DNA from: an uncultured Lysobacteraceae bacterium
GTDB taxonomy: Bacteria > Pseudomonadota > Gammaproteobacteria > Xanthomonadales > Xanthomonadaceae
Assembly (NCBI GenBank): GCA_902825775.1
Contig: CADECF010000017.1
Span: forward strand, 1-50,050
DNA length: 50,050 nt
Direction: 5' to 3'
Of the stretch, positions 1 to 7,798 are shown in pieces. The notes under the pieces were generated by a model that saw only the letters and a program-made list of their open reading frames with translations, was not told where the DNA came from and did not search any database. The position numbers were made by a program, and so were the translations under genes. Within the stretch, counting starts at the first letter, position 1. Every line of letters starts with the position of its first letter.

Positions 1-2
1 AA

Positions 3-1235
3 GGCCAGCAGCAGGCGCAGAAGCAGCCCAAGCCGCAGCAACAGGCCCAGCAGCAGGCGCAGAAGCAGCCCAAGCCGCAGGATCAGAACCGCGAACCGCG
101 TCCGCCCAAGCAAGAGCGTGCTGAAGCGTCCGTGCAGCAGCAGGCCGCGCCCGCCGAACAGGCCAAGCCGAAACAAACGCCGGTGACGGAAGCCGCAGCC
201 ACCGCTGCAGCGATGGCGCCCAACATCGCGCACTTCGACATCGGCCCTGCGCCGGCCGCGCAAACCGATAGCCCCGCTTCGCCTGCCGACGAAGCTGCAG
301 ACGCCGCGGCGCAAGCGACCGAAGGCGGCGACAACGCACGCCGCCGCCGCGGCCGCCGTGGTGGCCGTCGTCGTCGCCGTGGCGGCGCCGAAGGCGTAGC
401 CGGCAACGAATCCGCCGTCGAAACCCAGCACGACGAAGACGAGGCCAACGCCGTCGCCGCGCAACGTTCGCAACCGGAATTCGATTTCGACGATGCGCCG
501 CAACCGTCGCGACCGGCTGTGCCCGCTGCGCCGGTCATCGAACCGTCGAAGAACGAGTACGCCGCCGAAGTCTCGCCTGCGTTGCGCGCGCCGCAATATG
601 CGGCTGCGGTAGAACCCGCGTTCGTGTCCGAAGCGGCGCAGGCCGAGCCTGCTGCGATCGAATCGGCGCCGTCGCCTGCTCAGGCTGCTGCGGTCGAACC
701 TGCTCGTGTCGAGTCGGCACCTGTTGAGGCGTCTCCCGCCGAAGTCGCCGCCGTCGAAGCCGCCGCGGCCACACCGGAACCCGCACCGGCATCCGCTGTT
801 CAAACCGCACAGGCCGCGGCCTCCCCGACGAACGACGCGCAAACCGACAAACCCAAAGAAACGACGAAGGAAGCCGTAACGCCGGCGCGTCCGCCGCGCG
901 CGGCGGCGCAGCAGAGCGAGTCGATCCATGCCCTGCCCTTGTCTGCGGCTATTGCGGTTTCGCTGGCCGAAAGCGCCTATCGCCCGGCCATCAAGCCGGC
1001 ACCGGAAAAACCCGCGGCAGAACCGACGCCCGTTGCGGCAGCACCGGAAGCGCCGCTACAGGAGGAAGCGCAAGCTCCCGAAGCGATCGCGGCTACGGGC
1101 TTCGTCGAGCCCGGCACGCCGCAGACGCCCGGCCTGTTCGATGAAGCGCCTGCCGCACCGGCGGAAGAAGCCGCCGCGCAAGTCGCCGCCAGGCAGCCGA
1201 CGCAGGATCCGAACGAAGCGCCGCGCGACGCCTAA
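3..1235 (+). CDS. rne: ribonuclease E, C-terminal scaffold region (5' end outside window)
   Basis: The frame is open from the first bases of the window to the TAA at 1233-1235, so only about 410 C-terminal residues are seen and the catalytic half lies upstream. The visible part is low-complexity and probably disordered: a Gln/Lys/Pro segment with an 11-residue unit (QQQAQKQPKPQ) repeated twice near the left edge, then an Arg-rich patch (ARRRRGRRGGRRRRRGG) around nt 337-390, then several hundred Ala/Pro/Glu-rich residues. An Arg-rich RNA-binding site within a disordered tail is typical of the RNase E degradosome scaffold in Xanthomonadaceae; the enzyme itself matures and degrades RNA at the inner membrane. 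The assignment rests on composition and on known family architecture, because no S1 or nuclease domain is inside the window. Another long Ala/Pro/Glu-rich protein is the alternative. Confidence 0.72.
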   Translation, partial: GQQQAQKQPKPQQQAQQQAQKQPKPQDQNREPRPPKQERAEASVQQQAAPAEQAKPKQTPVTEAAATAAAMAPNIAHFDIGPAPAAQTDSPASPADEAADAAAQATEGGDNARRRRGRRGGRRRRRGGAEGVAGNESAVETQHDEDEANAVAAQRSQPEFDFDDAPQPSRPAVPAAPVIEPSKNEYAAEVSPALRAPQYAAAVEPAFVSEAAQAEPAAIESAPSPAQAAAVEPARVESAPVEASPAEVAAVEAAAATPEPAPASAVQTAQAAASPTNDAQTDKPKETTKEAVTPARPPRAAAQQSESIHALPLSAAIAVSLAESAYRPAIKPAPEKPAAEPTPVAAAPEAPLQEEAQAPEAIAATGFVEPGTPQTPGLFDEAPAAPAEEAAAQVAARQPTQDPNEAPRDA

Positions 1236-1254
1236 GCGGCCAGCCCGCGCACGC

Positions 1255-1902
1255 TTACACGGCGTGCGCGGGGTTGCCTACGCCGTATTGGCTGGCCAGC
1301 CGCGCCAGCGCGATACTGTCGCTCACCCCGAGTTTCTCGAACAGACGCGTCTTATGCGTGTTGACGGTCTTGGCGCTCAAGCTGAGGCGTTTGGCGATGT
1401 CTTCCTGGCGCAGGCCCTGGGTCAGCAGCAGGGCGATTTCCATCTCGCGCGGCGACAAGGTATCGAACGGCGAAGCGCCGCCCTGTATGCCCGACAAAGC
1501 CAGGTTCTGGGCCACGCTGCTGGCGAGATAACGCTTGCCGCGCGCCACGTCGCGCACCGCGCGCAACAACTCGGCGCTGTCGCCGCCTTTGCCCACGTAA
1601 CCGGACGCGCCTGCCTCGAGCAAGCGCTTGGGCATCGGCCCGTCTTCTAGCACCGACACCACGATCACGCGCGTGCCGTGATCGCCTTTGACCACACGTT
1701 CGGTGACTTCAAGCCCGCTGACGCCGGGCAAGTGCAAATCGCACAGCACCACGTCGGGCTTGAGCTTGCGTATCTGCGGCAAAGCGTCTTCGCCGCTCTG
1801 GGCTTCGCCGACGACTTCGATGTCGACTTCGCCGCCCAGGATCATCTTCATCCCGGCGCGGACCAAAGCATGGTCGTCGACCAGGAATACACGGATAGTC
1901 AT
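1255..1902 (-). CDS. uvrY: NarL/FixJ-type response regulator, UvrY/GacA-like
   Basis: A 215-residue two-domain response regulator. The receiver domain (about 1-120) has the acidic pair D9-D10, the phosphoacceptor D55 in CDLHLPG, and K105. The LuxR-type helix-turn-helix (about 145-205) has the LSPREMEIALLL and KTVNTHKTRLFEKL signatures. The linker GKRYLASSVAQNLALSG and the overall length match the UvrY/GacA/SirA group, whose members are phosphorylated by a BarA/GacS-type kinase and activate CsrB-like small RNAs. Its usual partner uvrC is not adjacent: rne converges from the left and a ZIP transporter lies to the right. No cognate kinase is next to it. Orthology to UvrY is inferred from sequence resemblance; membership of the NarL/FixJ family is near certain. 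Confidence 0.85.
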   Translation of the reverse strand: MTIRVFLVDDHALVRAGMKMILGGEVDIEVVGEAQSGEDALPQIRKLKPDVVLCDLHLPGVSGLEVTERVVKGDHGTRVIVVSVLEDGPMPKRLLEAGASGYVGKGGDSAELLRAVRDVARGKRYLASSVAQNLALSGIQGGASPFDTLSPREMEIALLLTQGLRQEDIAKRLSLSAKTVNTHKTRLFEKLGVSDSIALARLASQYGVGNPAHAV

Positions 1903-2009
1903 CCCTGCAACTCCCCTCTCCCACCGCCAGCGTAGGTGCCGGGTCCGGAGATGGCAAGCATGGCGGGGCGCAAAACGGTTCGCATCGGCATCGGAACGAT
2001 CTCAGGCGC

Positions 2010-2903
2010 TCAGCCGAGCGCCGTATCCAGCAACATCATCACCACGAAACCCAGGATAAGCCCGCCGGTGGCGAAGGCCTCATGCCCCTTGCGGTGCGAT
2101 TCGGGGATGATTTCGTGGCTGATCACGAACAGCATCGCGCCCGCCGCGAACGCCAGGCCCCAGGGCAGCAGTGCTGCCGACAGGCCGACCACGACCGCGC
2201 CGATCACTGCGCCCACCGGCTCGACCAAGCCCGACGCCATCCCGATCAATACCGCCAGCCCACGCTTGTAGCCGGCCGAGACCAGCGCCACCGCCACGAC
2301 CAGGCCCTCGGGCACGTCCTGGATCGAGATGCCCATGGCGAGCGCGCTCGCACGCACCGGATCGTTGCCGGCGTAGCCCACGCCTATCGCCAGGCCTTCG
2401 GGCAGGTTGTGCAGCACGATCGCGAAAACGAACAGCCAAGTGCGCCGCAACGCGCGCGCGGCATGCCCTTCCACACCCTTGATGAAATGTTCGTGCGGCA
2501 GATAGCGCTCCATCAACAGCAGCAGCGCCGCGCCCAGGATGATGCCCCCGCCGACGATCAGGCCCGATTCCCAATTGCCGGAACCGCGCGCTTCGGCCGC
2601 GCCGATCGCAGGCACGATCAGCGAGAACGAACACGCCGCCAACATCACGCCCGCGCCGAAGCCGAACAGGCTGTCCTGCACGCGGTCCGACAGGCGTTGC
2701 GAGAACCACACCGGCAACGCGCCCAATGCGGTCGCGATGGCGGCCATCGTGCCGCCGAGGAAGGCGTTGAACACAGGCGCGGGATAGTCCGAGCGCAGGT
2801 GCTGCCACAAGCCCTGCAGCATCGCGAAGAGCCCGAGCACGACGATCCCCATGCCCAGCCAACGGCGGAATACGGCGGCGGGCGGCAGCGAGGGACTGTG
2901 CAT
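2010..2903 (-). CDS. ZIP family divalent metal transporter
   Basis: An inner-membrane protein of about 297 residues with eight hydrophobic segments. The two ZIP metal-site motifs are clear: HNLPEG at about 165-170 in TM4 and QDVPEG at about 195-200 in TM5, plus HEIIPE at about 263-268. A Gly-rich hydrophobic TM3 region (GGGIILGAALLLL) fits the GufA/ZupT-like branch. Family members carry Zn(II), Fe(II) or Mn(II) into the cytoplasm; substrate cannot be read from the sequence. The frame stays open to 2999, which would nearly abut the divergent peptidase gene. I chose ATG 2903 because the extra N-terminal residues are Arg/Pro-rich and unlike a membrane protein; ATG 2921 is also possible and neither has a strong ribosome binding site. 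Confidence 0.88.
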   Translation of the reverse strand: MHSPSLPPAAVFRRWLGMGIVVLGLFAMLQGLWQHLRSDYPAPVFNAFLGGTMAAIATALGALPVWFSQRLSDRVQDSLFGFGAGVMLAACSFSLIVPAIGAAEARGSGNWESGLIVGGGIILGAALLLLMERYLPHEHFIKGVEGHAARALRRTWLFVFAIVLHNLPEGLAIGVGYAGNDPVRASALAMGISIQDVPEGLVVAVALVSAGYKRGLAVLIGMASGLVEPVGAVIGAVVVGLSAALLPWGLAFAAGAMLFVISHEIIPESHRKGHEAFATGGLILGFVVMMLLDTALG

Positions 2904-3010
2904 AGCCCAATCTGACCACATTGCCCGCGCAGTGGGTAGCCGTTCGTGCCGCCGTGGGCCGGTAGACGGGCGGATCGGGCAAACTACGGCTTTCATCACA
3001 GGGGGTTCCG

Positions 3011-3919
3011 ATGCGTTCTTTCATCCCATACCGCGGCCTGGCACTGGCCGGCGCATTGTTTTTGACCGCATGCGCATCTTCCGCGCCGGTCGCCACGCCG
3101 CCGGAAGCGGCGACGGTTTCCGCCCAACCCAGCCCGGCGCAAGCCTGGATGAACGATGTGTCGGCGATCGCCGCAGCGCAGGACAACGCAGGCCGCCGCG
3201 CCGCGATCGAAAGCGCGCTCGCCGCATCGGGAATACAGGCGCGCCAGGCGCCGTTCGCGTTCGAGAAGCACAAAGGCACCAACTTGCTGGCCGATATCGG
3301 CGGCCCGGCGGATGCGCCATTGCTGCTGATCGGCGCCCACTCGGACAAAGTGAAGGAAGGCGACGGCGCCACCGACAACGCTTCCGGCAGCGCGGTCGCG
3401 CTCGCGCTCGCGCAACGCCTCAAGCAGCGTCCGTTGCAGCACCATCGCGTCACGGTCGCGTTCTGGGATCTCGAAGAGCTGGGCCTGATCGGTGCGCGCG
3501 CCTACATCGCCGACGGCGGCGCCAAACCGGCGATGTACGTGAACTTCGACGTCTTCGGCTGGGGCGATGCGTTGTGGATGATGACGCAGGACGAATCGCA
3601 CGCGCTGGTCTCGGCGAGCCGCGACGCGACGCAGGCCGCCGGCATCGCGCTTTCCGCGGGCGACAAATATCCGCCGACCGATCATCTCGCGTTCCAAAAA
3701 GCCGGCTGGCCGGCCGTCTCTTATTCGCTCGTCGGCAAGAACGAAATTCCGAGCATTTTGAAGGCGTTTTCGCACCAGAAAGCCGAGCCGCCGGCGAAAG
3801 TGATGCAGGTCATCCACAGCGACGACGACACCCTGGCGCAGATCGATGCCGACGAAGCCGCGCGCGGCGTGGCCGCAGTGGAAGACGCGTTGCGGCGCTG
3901 GGATGCAGTGTCGCGGTAG
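3011..3919 (+). CDS. M28 family zinc aminopeptidase, lipoprotein
   Basis: A 302-residue secreted peptidase. A signal sequence ends in the lipobox LTAC with the lipidated Cys at position 21, so the protein should be membrane-anchored in the periplasm or outer membrane. The co-catalytic zinc site of family M28 is complete: H110 (GAHSD), D122 (GATDNASG), the Glu pair E155-E156 (DLEELG), D180 (NFDVFGWGD) and H225 (PTDH). The family removes N-terminal residues from peptides. The length suits a compact M28 enzyme without PA or C-terminal accessory domains. It is transcribed away from the ZIP gene; a zinc link between them is tempting but unproven. A gggg-rich stretch just before ATG 3011 may serve as the ribosome binding site. 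Confidence 0.9.
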   Translation: MRSFIPYRGLALAGALFLTACASSAPVATPPEAATVSAQPSPAQAWMNDVSAIAAAQDNAGRRAAIESALAASGIQARQAPFAFEKHKGTNLLADIGGPADAPLLLIGAHSDKVKEGDGATDNASGSAVALALAQRLKQRPLQHHRVTVAFWDLEELGLIGARAYIADGGAKPAMYVNFDVFGWGDALWMMTQDESHALVSASRDATQAAGIALSAGDKYPPTDHLAFQKAGWPAVSYSLVGKNEIPSILKAFSHQKAEPPAKVMQVIHSDDDTLAQIDADEAARGVAAVEDALRRWDAVSR

Positions 3920-3997
3920 TTTGTCCGAAAACGGCGAGCCGGAAGCTCGCCGTTGCGGCAAAATCGCGACACGCGAAACAGATAAAGGAATTCCTCG

Positions 3998-4807
3998 ATG
4001 TCCGGTAACGATGCCGCCGCAGCGCTGCGCCAACTCCATCAAGAAGGCTTGTTGCTGCTCGCGAACGTGTGGGACGCCGGCACGGCGCGATTGGTCCAGA
4101 GCCTCGGCGCGAAAGCGATAGCCACCACTAGCGCCGGCGTCGCCTGGTCGCTGGGCTATCCGGACGGCGATGCGTTGCCGGTCGCGAAGCTGGCCGATGC
4201 CGTCTCCGGCATCTCGCGCGTGCTGCGGGTGCCGCTGACGGTGGATAGCGAGTCCGGATATTCGGACGACCCGGCGACCGTCGCCGACAACATCGCGCGA
4301 TTGATCGATGCCGGCGCCGCCGGCATCAATCTCGAGGATGGCGACCGCGATCCCGCCCTGCTCTGCGCCAAGATCGAACACATCAAGAGCGCTTGCTCGC
4401 GCCGCGGCGTGGACGTGTTCGTCAATGCCCGTACCGATGTCTATCTCGCCGGCCTCGCGCCGGAAAGCAAACGCGTGGAAGAGACGCTGGCGCGGGCGAA
4501 GCGCTACCGCGAATCGGGCGCCGACGGATTGTTCGTGCCGGGCGTCGTGGACAACGATCAGATCCGTGCGATCGCAACCGGTGCCGGCCTGCCGCTAAAC
4601 GTGCTGGCGCGGCCGAATCTGGCGCCGGCCGCTGAATTGGAACGGCTCGGCGTGCGCCGTCTGAGCGCCGGCTCGGGCACTGCGCAATCGGCCTACGGCA
4701 GGATCGCCGAACTTTCCCGCGATTTTCTCCGCGACGGCGCGTCCACGCCGCTGGCAGCGGGCGCGATGGGCTATTCCGACATCAACGCCCTGTTCGCAGA
4801 TCTTTGA
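3998..4807 (+). CDS. isocitrate lyase/PEP mutase superfamily protein
   Basis: A 269-residue TIM-barrel enzyme of the PEP mutase/isocitrate lyase superfamily. Signatures include NVWDAGTARL near residue 27, TTSAGVAWSLGYPDG near 48, the VDSESGY strand near 86, and NLEDG near 115 with the metal-binding acidic residues, then VFVNARTD near 145. The superfamily forms or cleaves C-C or C-P bonds next to a carboxylate, in reactions such as those of methylisocitrate lyase, oxaloacetate decarboxylase and carboxyphosphonoenolpyruvate mutase. The KKCGH motif of true isocitrate/methylisocitrate lyases is absent, which points to the small stand-alone group often annotated isocitrate lyase/phosphoenolpyruvate mutase family protein. 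A good AAGGA lies 8-12 nt before the ATG. The substrate is unknown. Confidence 0.88.
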   Translation: MSGNDAAAALRQLHQEGLLLLANVWDAGTARLVQSLGAKAIATTSAGVAWSLGYPDGDALPVAKLADAVSGISRVLRVPLTVDSESGYSDDPATVADNIARLIDAGAAGINLEDGDRDPALLCAKIEHIKSACSRRGVDVFVNARTDVYLAGLAPESKRVEETLARAKRYRESGADGLFVPGVVDNDQIRAIATGAGLPLNVLARPNLAPAAELERLGVRRLSAGSGTAQSAYGRIAELSRDFLRDGASTPLAAGAMGYSDINALFADL

Positions 4808-4813
4808 GAGGTT

Positions 4814-4888
4814 TTTGTAGGCGCGGCTTTAGCCGCGGGCCTTTGCCAGCCGATGAACAAAGAGCTCGCGTCTAAAGCCGCTCTTACA
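4814..4888. repeat. intergenic inverted repeat, family A copy 1
   Basis: Two diverging copies of a TTTGTAGG-CGCGGCTTTAGCCGCG-type element face each other across a short spacer. The arms are imperfect: the right arm reads AGAGCTCGCGTCTAAAGCCG. Each arm is itself nearly palindromic (GCGGCTTTAGCCGC). Related copies lie at 26995-27114, 29397-29510 and 31258-31361. All are strictly intergenic, and this one directly follows a stop codon. Confidence 0.75.
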
Positions 4889-4965
4889 GAAAGCCTTGCA
4901 GCGCAGCTTTTGTTTGCCGGTACGGGCATGAGAGGATGGGTTTCGAGCCCCATTCAACGCATTCC

Positions 4966-6552
4966 ATGCGCGACGACCTGCGGATAATGTGGCAGCAAGC
5001 CCGCAACCTCGAGGTCGCTGGCGATCACGCCGGTGCGCTCGCGGCCTATGCGGCGATCGTGCGCGAAGAACCCGGACATCTGCCTGCGCATCTGCGCGTG
5101 TCGGCGTTGGAACAAGCCTTAGGTCATTACCGCCGCTCGCGCGCGCATGCGCTCATGGCCGCAGATGCGGTGCGCAAAGGATACTGGAGCGACATAGGCG
5201 CGGCGACGCGCCTGTTGCTTGCCTTCGACGAGGGCCAGGCGCTGCGCGATCTCATCTACGAGAGCGATTGGAAAAGCGTCGACGTCATCCGCAACTCGCC
5301 GTTGCTGGCCCAGCAGCTATACCTGACCGGCCATGTGGACGATGCGCTTGAGCTGATCGATGCCGTCATGGCCCGCGCGGCCACCAGCGAGCACCTCAGC
5401 TACGCCCGGGCCAATGCGCTGCGCTATAGCGGACGCATGGACGAAGCCACCGAAGAATACGAACGCTGCCTGCGCCTGCAACCGAACTACCCTTACGCGC
5501 ATTGGGCGTTGGCTTATCACCAGAAGTCGGATCCGCCGTTGTCGCGCATCGGACGGATCGAAAAAACACGCGCTACATTGCCCGCCGACGGGTTGGAACA
5601 GGCGTACTTGAGTTACGCCTTTTTCAAGGAATACGACGATGCGGGCGAAACGGAGCTGGCTTGGCAGAACCTAGCCGCCGGCGCGTTGATCAAGCGCCGG
5701 ACGCTTCGTTACGATCCGGATGCGGAGCGCAAGGGTTTCGATGCGCTACGCCAGGCGATCGATGCCGATTTCGTCGGTCGCGGCAGCCCGCCCCGAATCG
5801 ATTCGGACCAACGCCCCATCTTCATCGTCGGCATGCCGCGCACCGGCACCACCTTGCTGGAACGCATCCTAGGCAATCACAGCCAGGTCGCCACCGGCGG
5901 CGAATTGCGCGACTTCAATACCTCGTTGTGCCGGGAGACGGATAGCTTCGTCTCCTCCTCGGCTACGGCTGCGTTGGTCGAACGCCTGCGCGGCGTCGAT
6001 TGGGCGCACGTGGGCGAAGAGTATCTGCAACGCACCGCGTCGCTGTACGCGGGCGGCCGTTATCTGGTCGACAAGAACCCGATGAATTTCATCTATGCCG
6101 GGTACATCGCCAGAGCGCTGCCGCAAGCGAAGATCCTGTGCCTGCGCCGCTCGCCGATGGACGCCTGTTTTTCCAATTTGAAGGAACTCTTCACCAACGT
6201 CGCTTACGGCCACAGCTACGACCAGGCCGAACTCGCGGATCACTACGCCCGCTTCGTAACGCTGAGCGACCACTGGCTGCAGATCATGCCGGAGCGCTTC
6301 GAAATCGTGAATTACGAAGACCTGGTTTCCGACCCCCTGCCCGCTTCGGAACGCATCATGCGGTTCTGCGGTCTCGCCTTCGAGCCGCACAGCATCGACA
6401 TCACCCGGAATACGGCCGCTGTGGCCACCGCCAGCAGCTCCCAGGTTCGGCAGCCGATCCATACCCGAAGCGTGGCCGGTTGGCGAAAATATGCTGCGCA
6501 TCTGCAGCCGCTGCGGGAACGTCTCGAGAGCATGCTTTCGAACGTCGCTTAG
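4966..6552 (+). CDS. TPR-containing sulfotransferase family protein
   Basis: About 528 residues. The N-terminal half (about 1-230) is helical with tetratricopeptide-like units (AGDHAGALAAYAAIV, SGRMDEATEEYERCLRLQPNYPYAHWAL). The C-terminal half is a P-loop-like sulfotransferase: IFIVGMPRTGTTLLERIL near residue 290 is the 5'-phosphosulfate loop, and LPQAKILCLRRSPMDACFSN further on is the 3'-phosphate site for the donor PAPS. This domain order is common in proteobacterial proteins of unknown acceptor, cytoplasmic by lack of a signal peptide. I take ATG 4966 (MRDDLRIMW) as start; an in-frame ATG at 4936 would add ten residues. No PAPS synthesis gene is in the window. Target protein or glycan is not predictable. 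Confidence 0.87.
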   Translation: MRDDLRIMWQQARNLEVAGDHAGALAAYAAIVREEPGHLPAHLRVSALEQALGHYRRSRAHALMAADAVRKGYWSDIGAATRLLLAFDEGQALRDLIYESDWKSVDVIRNSPLLAQQLYLTGHVDDALELIDAVMARAATSEHLSYARANALRYSGRMDEATEEYERCLRLQPNYPYAHWALAYHQKSDPPLSRIGRIEKTRATLPADGLEQAYLSYAFFKEYDDAGETELAWQNLAAGALIKRRTLRYDPDAERKGFDALRQAIDADFVGRGSPPRIDSDQRPIFIVGMPRTGTTLLERILGNHSQVATGGELRDFNTSLCRETDSFVSSSATAALVERLRGVDWAHVGEEYLQRTASLYAGGRYLVDKNPMNFIYAGYIARALPQAKILCLRRSPMDACFSNLKELFTNVAYGHSYDQAELADHYARFVTLSDHWLQIMPERFEIVNYEDLVSDPLPASERIMRFCGLAFEPHSIDITRNTAAVATASSSQVRQPIHTRSVAGWRKYAAHLQPLRERLESMLSNVA

Positions 6553-6562
6553 CGCCTCGAAC

Positions 6563-6592
6563 AAAAAAAACGGCGGCATTCGCATGCCGCCG
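6563..6592 (-). terminator. Rho-independent terminator for the small minus-strand gene
   Basis: On the minus strand a perfect 9-bp stem CGGCGGCAT/ATGCCGCCG (6571-6592) with a 4-nt loop is followed by eight T residues (6570-6563). It lies 24 nt beyond the stop codon of the 39-residue gene and also separates it from the converging sulfotransferase gene. Confidence 0.85.
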
Positions 6593-6615
6593 CTACTACG
6601 CAAAACGTTCGTTAT

Positions 6616-6735
6616 TCAGAACGCGCCGGGTTCGACCGGAGCCGGACACTCTTCGAAGACGCCCGGCGCGGACGAGACCGGCTGCGCGGAAAAGGTGGAC
6701 GAAACGGCGAACAGCGAGAAGAACAGAAAAGACAT
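6616..6735 (-). CDS. small secreted peptide, 39 residues
   Basis: A 39-codon frame supported by three independent signals. A GAGGA ribosome binding site lies 10 nt before the ATG. The first 18 residues form a convincing signal peptide (hydrophobic MSFLFFSLFAVSSTFSA, then Gln). The gene ends 24 nt before a strong terminator with a T8 run. The predicted mature peptide is about 21 residues, Pro-rich and acidic, with one Cys (EECPAP). I recognise no family. A leader peptide, toxin-like peptide or small envelope factor are all possible. It is convergent to the sulfotransferase gene and has no partner on its own strand. Coding status is inferred from these signals, not from homology. Confidence 0.55.
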   Translation of the reverse strand: MSFLFFSLFAVSSTFSAQPVSSAPGVFEECPAPVEPGAF

Positions 6736-7168
6736 GTGTGAAAAATCCTCGGGGGAAGGAGCAGGGATAGCGTCCGCATCGTGCATACAGACGCGAACCA
6801 GGGGACGGGCAGGTGCATCGCGCACGTCGCATGCGGCACTGGCCGCGATGCCGGCATAGCTTCGGCGCAATGGATTCCCGTCGCCAGAACCCATAGACAG
6901 GCGCTGCGCCTGCTATCGGACAGGGCTGCCGGGTGGCATCAGACAGGGGCGCGTCGGGCAGCACGGCTTGAACTCGCGATAATCGCTTATCCCAAGCAGA
7001 CGACCCGGTCGGCGACCTTCAACCAGCAGCGTTACGACGCGGACAAGTTCGGCGCCACGGTTCCGCTTGCAACAACTGGCTGCAATGCGCCGCGATATCT
7101 GCCACATGCGTTCCGGGTACCAACGGCTTCGGTTTAGCGGGCGTCGCCTGCCCTGCGCCGAGCCGCGC
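6736..7168. other. gene-free interval upstream of the small peptide and downstream of arr
   Basis: About 430 bp without a convincing coding frame on either strand. Frames that cross it are Arg/Pro-rich and lack ribosome binding sites. It should hold the promoter of the small peptide gene (minus strand) and the 3' end of arr transcription. I see no clear hairpin with a T-run here, and no tRNA or repeat. Confidence 0.5.
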
Positions 7169-7570
7169 TCACTCTTCGATGGCCTCGATACCCTGCTGCT
7201 TGAGCTTCTCAAGATGATCGTGCATTTCTTTGAGCCGTTCAGGGGAGTGGCCTTGCCAATCCATAACCTCGCCGACGATGCGGAATGGATCGCGGGAACG
7301 GTAAGACTTCGTAGGATTTCCGGGAAATCTCTTATTGGTCAGGTTCGGATCGTCTTCGATGGATCCTGTCGGCTCGACGATGTAGATCCTGCCTCGTCCA
7401 TCGCCGATGGCCAGCTCGGCGCCCCAGATGGCCGCTTCCAGTGTTGCCGCCAGATAGACGAAGTTTCCGTATTTCCTGCTGCCGTAGTTGGAGGCATAGC
7501 CCGGCTCGATGAGGTCGCCCACTTTCAGGTCGGCTTTGGTGCCGTGGTAGTAAATTTCCGAATCGGTCAT
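7169..7570 (-). CDS. arr: NAD(+)-rifampin ADP-ribosyltransferase
   Basis: A 133-residue protein matching the Arr family over its whole length. Conserved blocks are YYHGTKADLKVGDLIEPGY near the N-terminus, NYGSRKYGNFVYLAATLEAA, the AELAIGDGRGRIYIVEPTGS core, DDPNLTNKRFPGNPTKSYRS and GEVMDWQGHSPE. Arr transfers ADP-ribose from NAD+ to the C23 hydroxyl of rifamycins and so blocks RNA polymerase binding. The family is widespread in environmental bacteria and is usually chromosomal. The start at ATG 7570 is set by GGAG seven bases upstream and by family length; the frame stays open much further upstream, but that extension only mirrors the antisense of the next gene. It is a single gene, divergent from the DUF1254 gene to its right. 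Confidence 0.93.
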   Translation of the reverse strand: MTDSEIYYHGTKADLKVGDLIEPGYASNYGSRKYGNFVYLAATLEAAIWGAELAIGDGRGRIYIVEPTGSIEDDPNLTNKRFPGNPTKSYRSRDPFRIVGEVMDWQGHSPERLKEMHDHLEKLKQQGIEAIEE

Positions 7571-7631
7571 CGCGTCGCTCCGGTTTGCTGCCAATTCGAC
7601 AGGCTGGCGATGCTGCATCACGCACTGGGTC

Positions 7632-7660
7632 TTGCCGCAAGCCCCCCTGTGTTGTATAAA
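7632..7660 (+). promoter_or_regulatory. candidate sigma-70 promoter
   Basis: TTGCCG (7632-7637), a 17-nt spacer, then TATAAA (7655-7660), in the 228-bp gap between divergent arr and the first DUF1254 gene and pointing to the latter. The predicted start near 7667 lies just before a terminator hairpin. Pattern only; no experimental support. Confidence 0.45.
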
Positions 7661-7670
7661 TTCATTGTGG

Positions 7671-7695
7671 GGAGGCGCGCGGCGCCTCCTTTTTT
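7671..7695 (+). terminator. intrinsic terminator directly after a promoter (possible attenuator)
   Basis: Perfect 8-bp stem GGAGGCGC/GCGCCTCC with a 3-nt loop, followed by TTTTTT. It is oriented on the plus strand but no plus-strand gene lies to its left. It begins only about 4 nt after the start predicted from the promoter at 7632-7660 and lies about 100 nt before the DUF1254 gene. Confidence 0.7.
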
Positions 7696-7798
7696 CTTGG
7701 GCGTTCAGTAGATATACGGACTCCGCCTCGGCAGTTTTTCGCTGGTGACGGATGCGTGATTTCCGAAGAATGAGGCACCCGACCACCCGGATGCCGTC

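Noticed and set aside
3021-4381. Long minus-strand frames opposite the M28 peptidase and PEP-mutase-family genes
   Set aside because: Arg-rich shadows without start signals; both plus-strand genes have complete active-site motifs.
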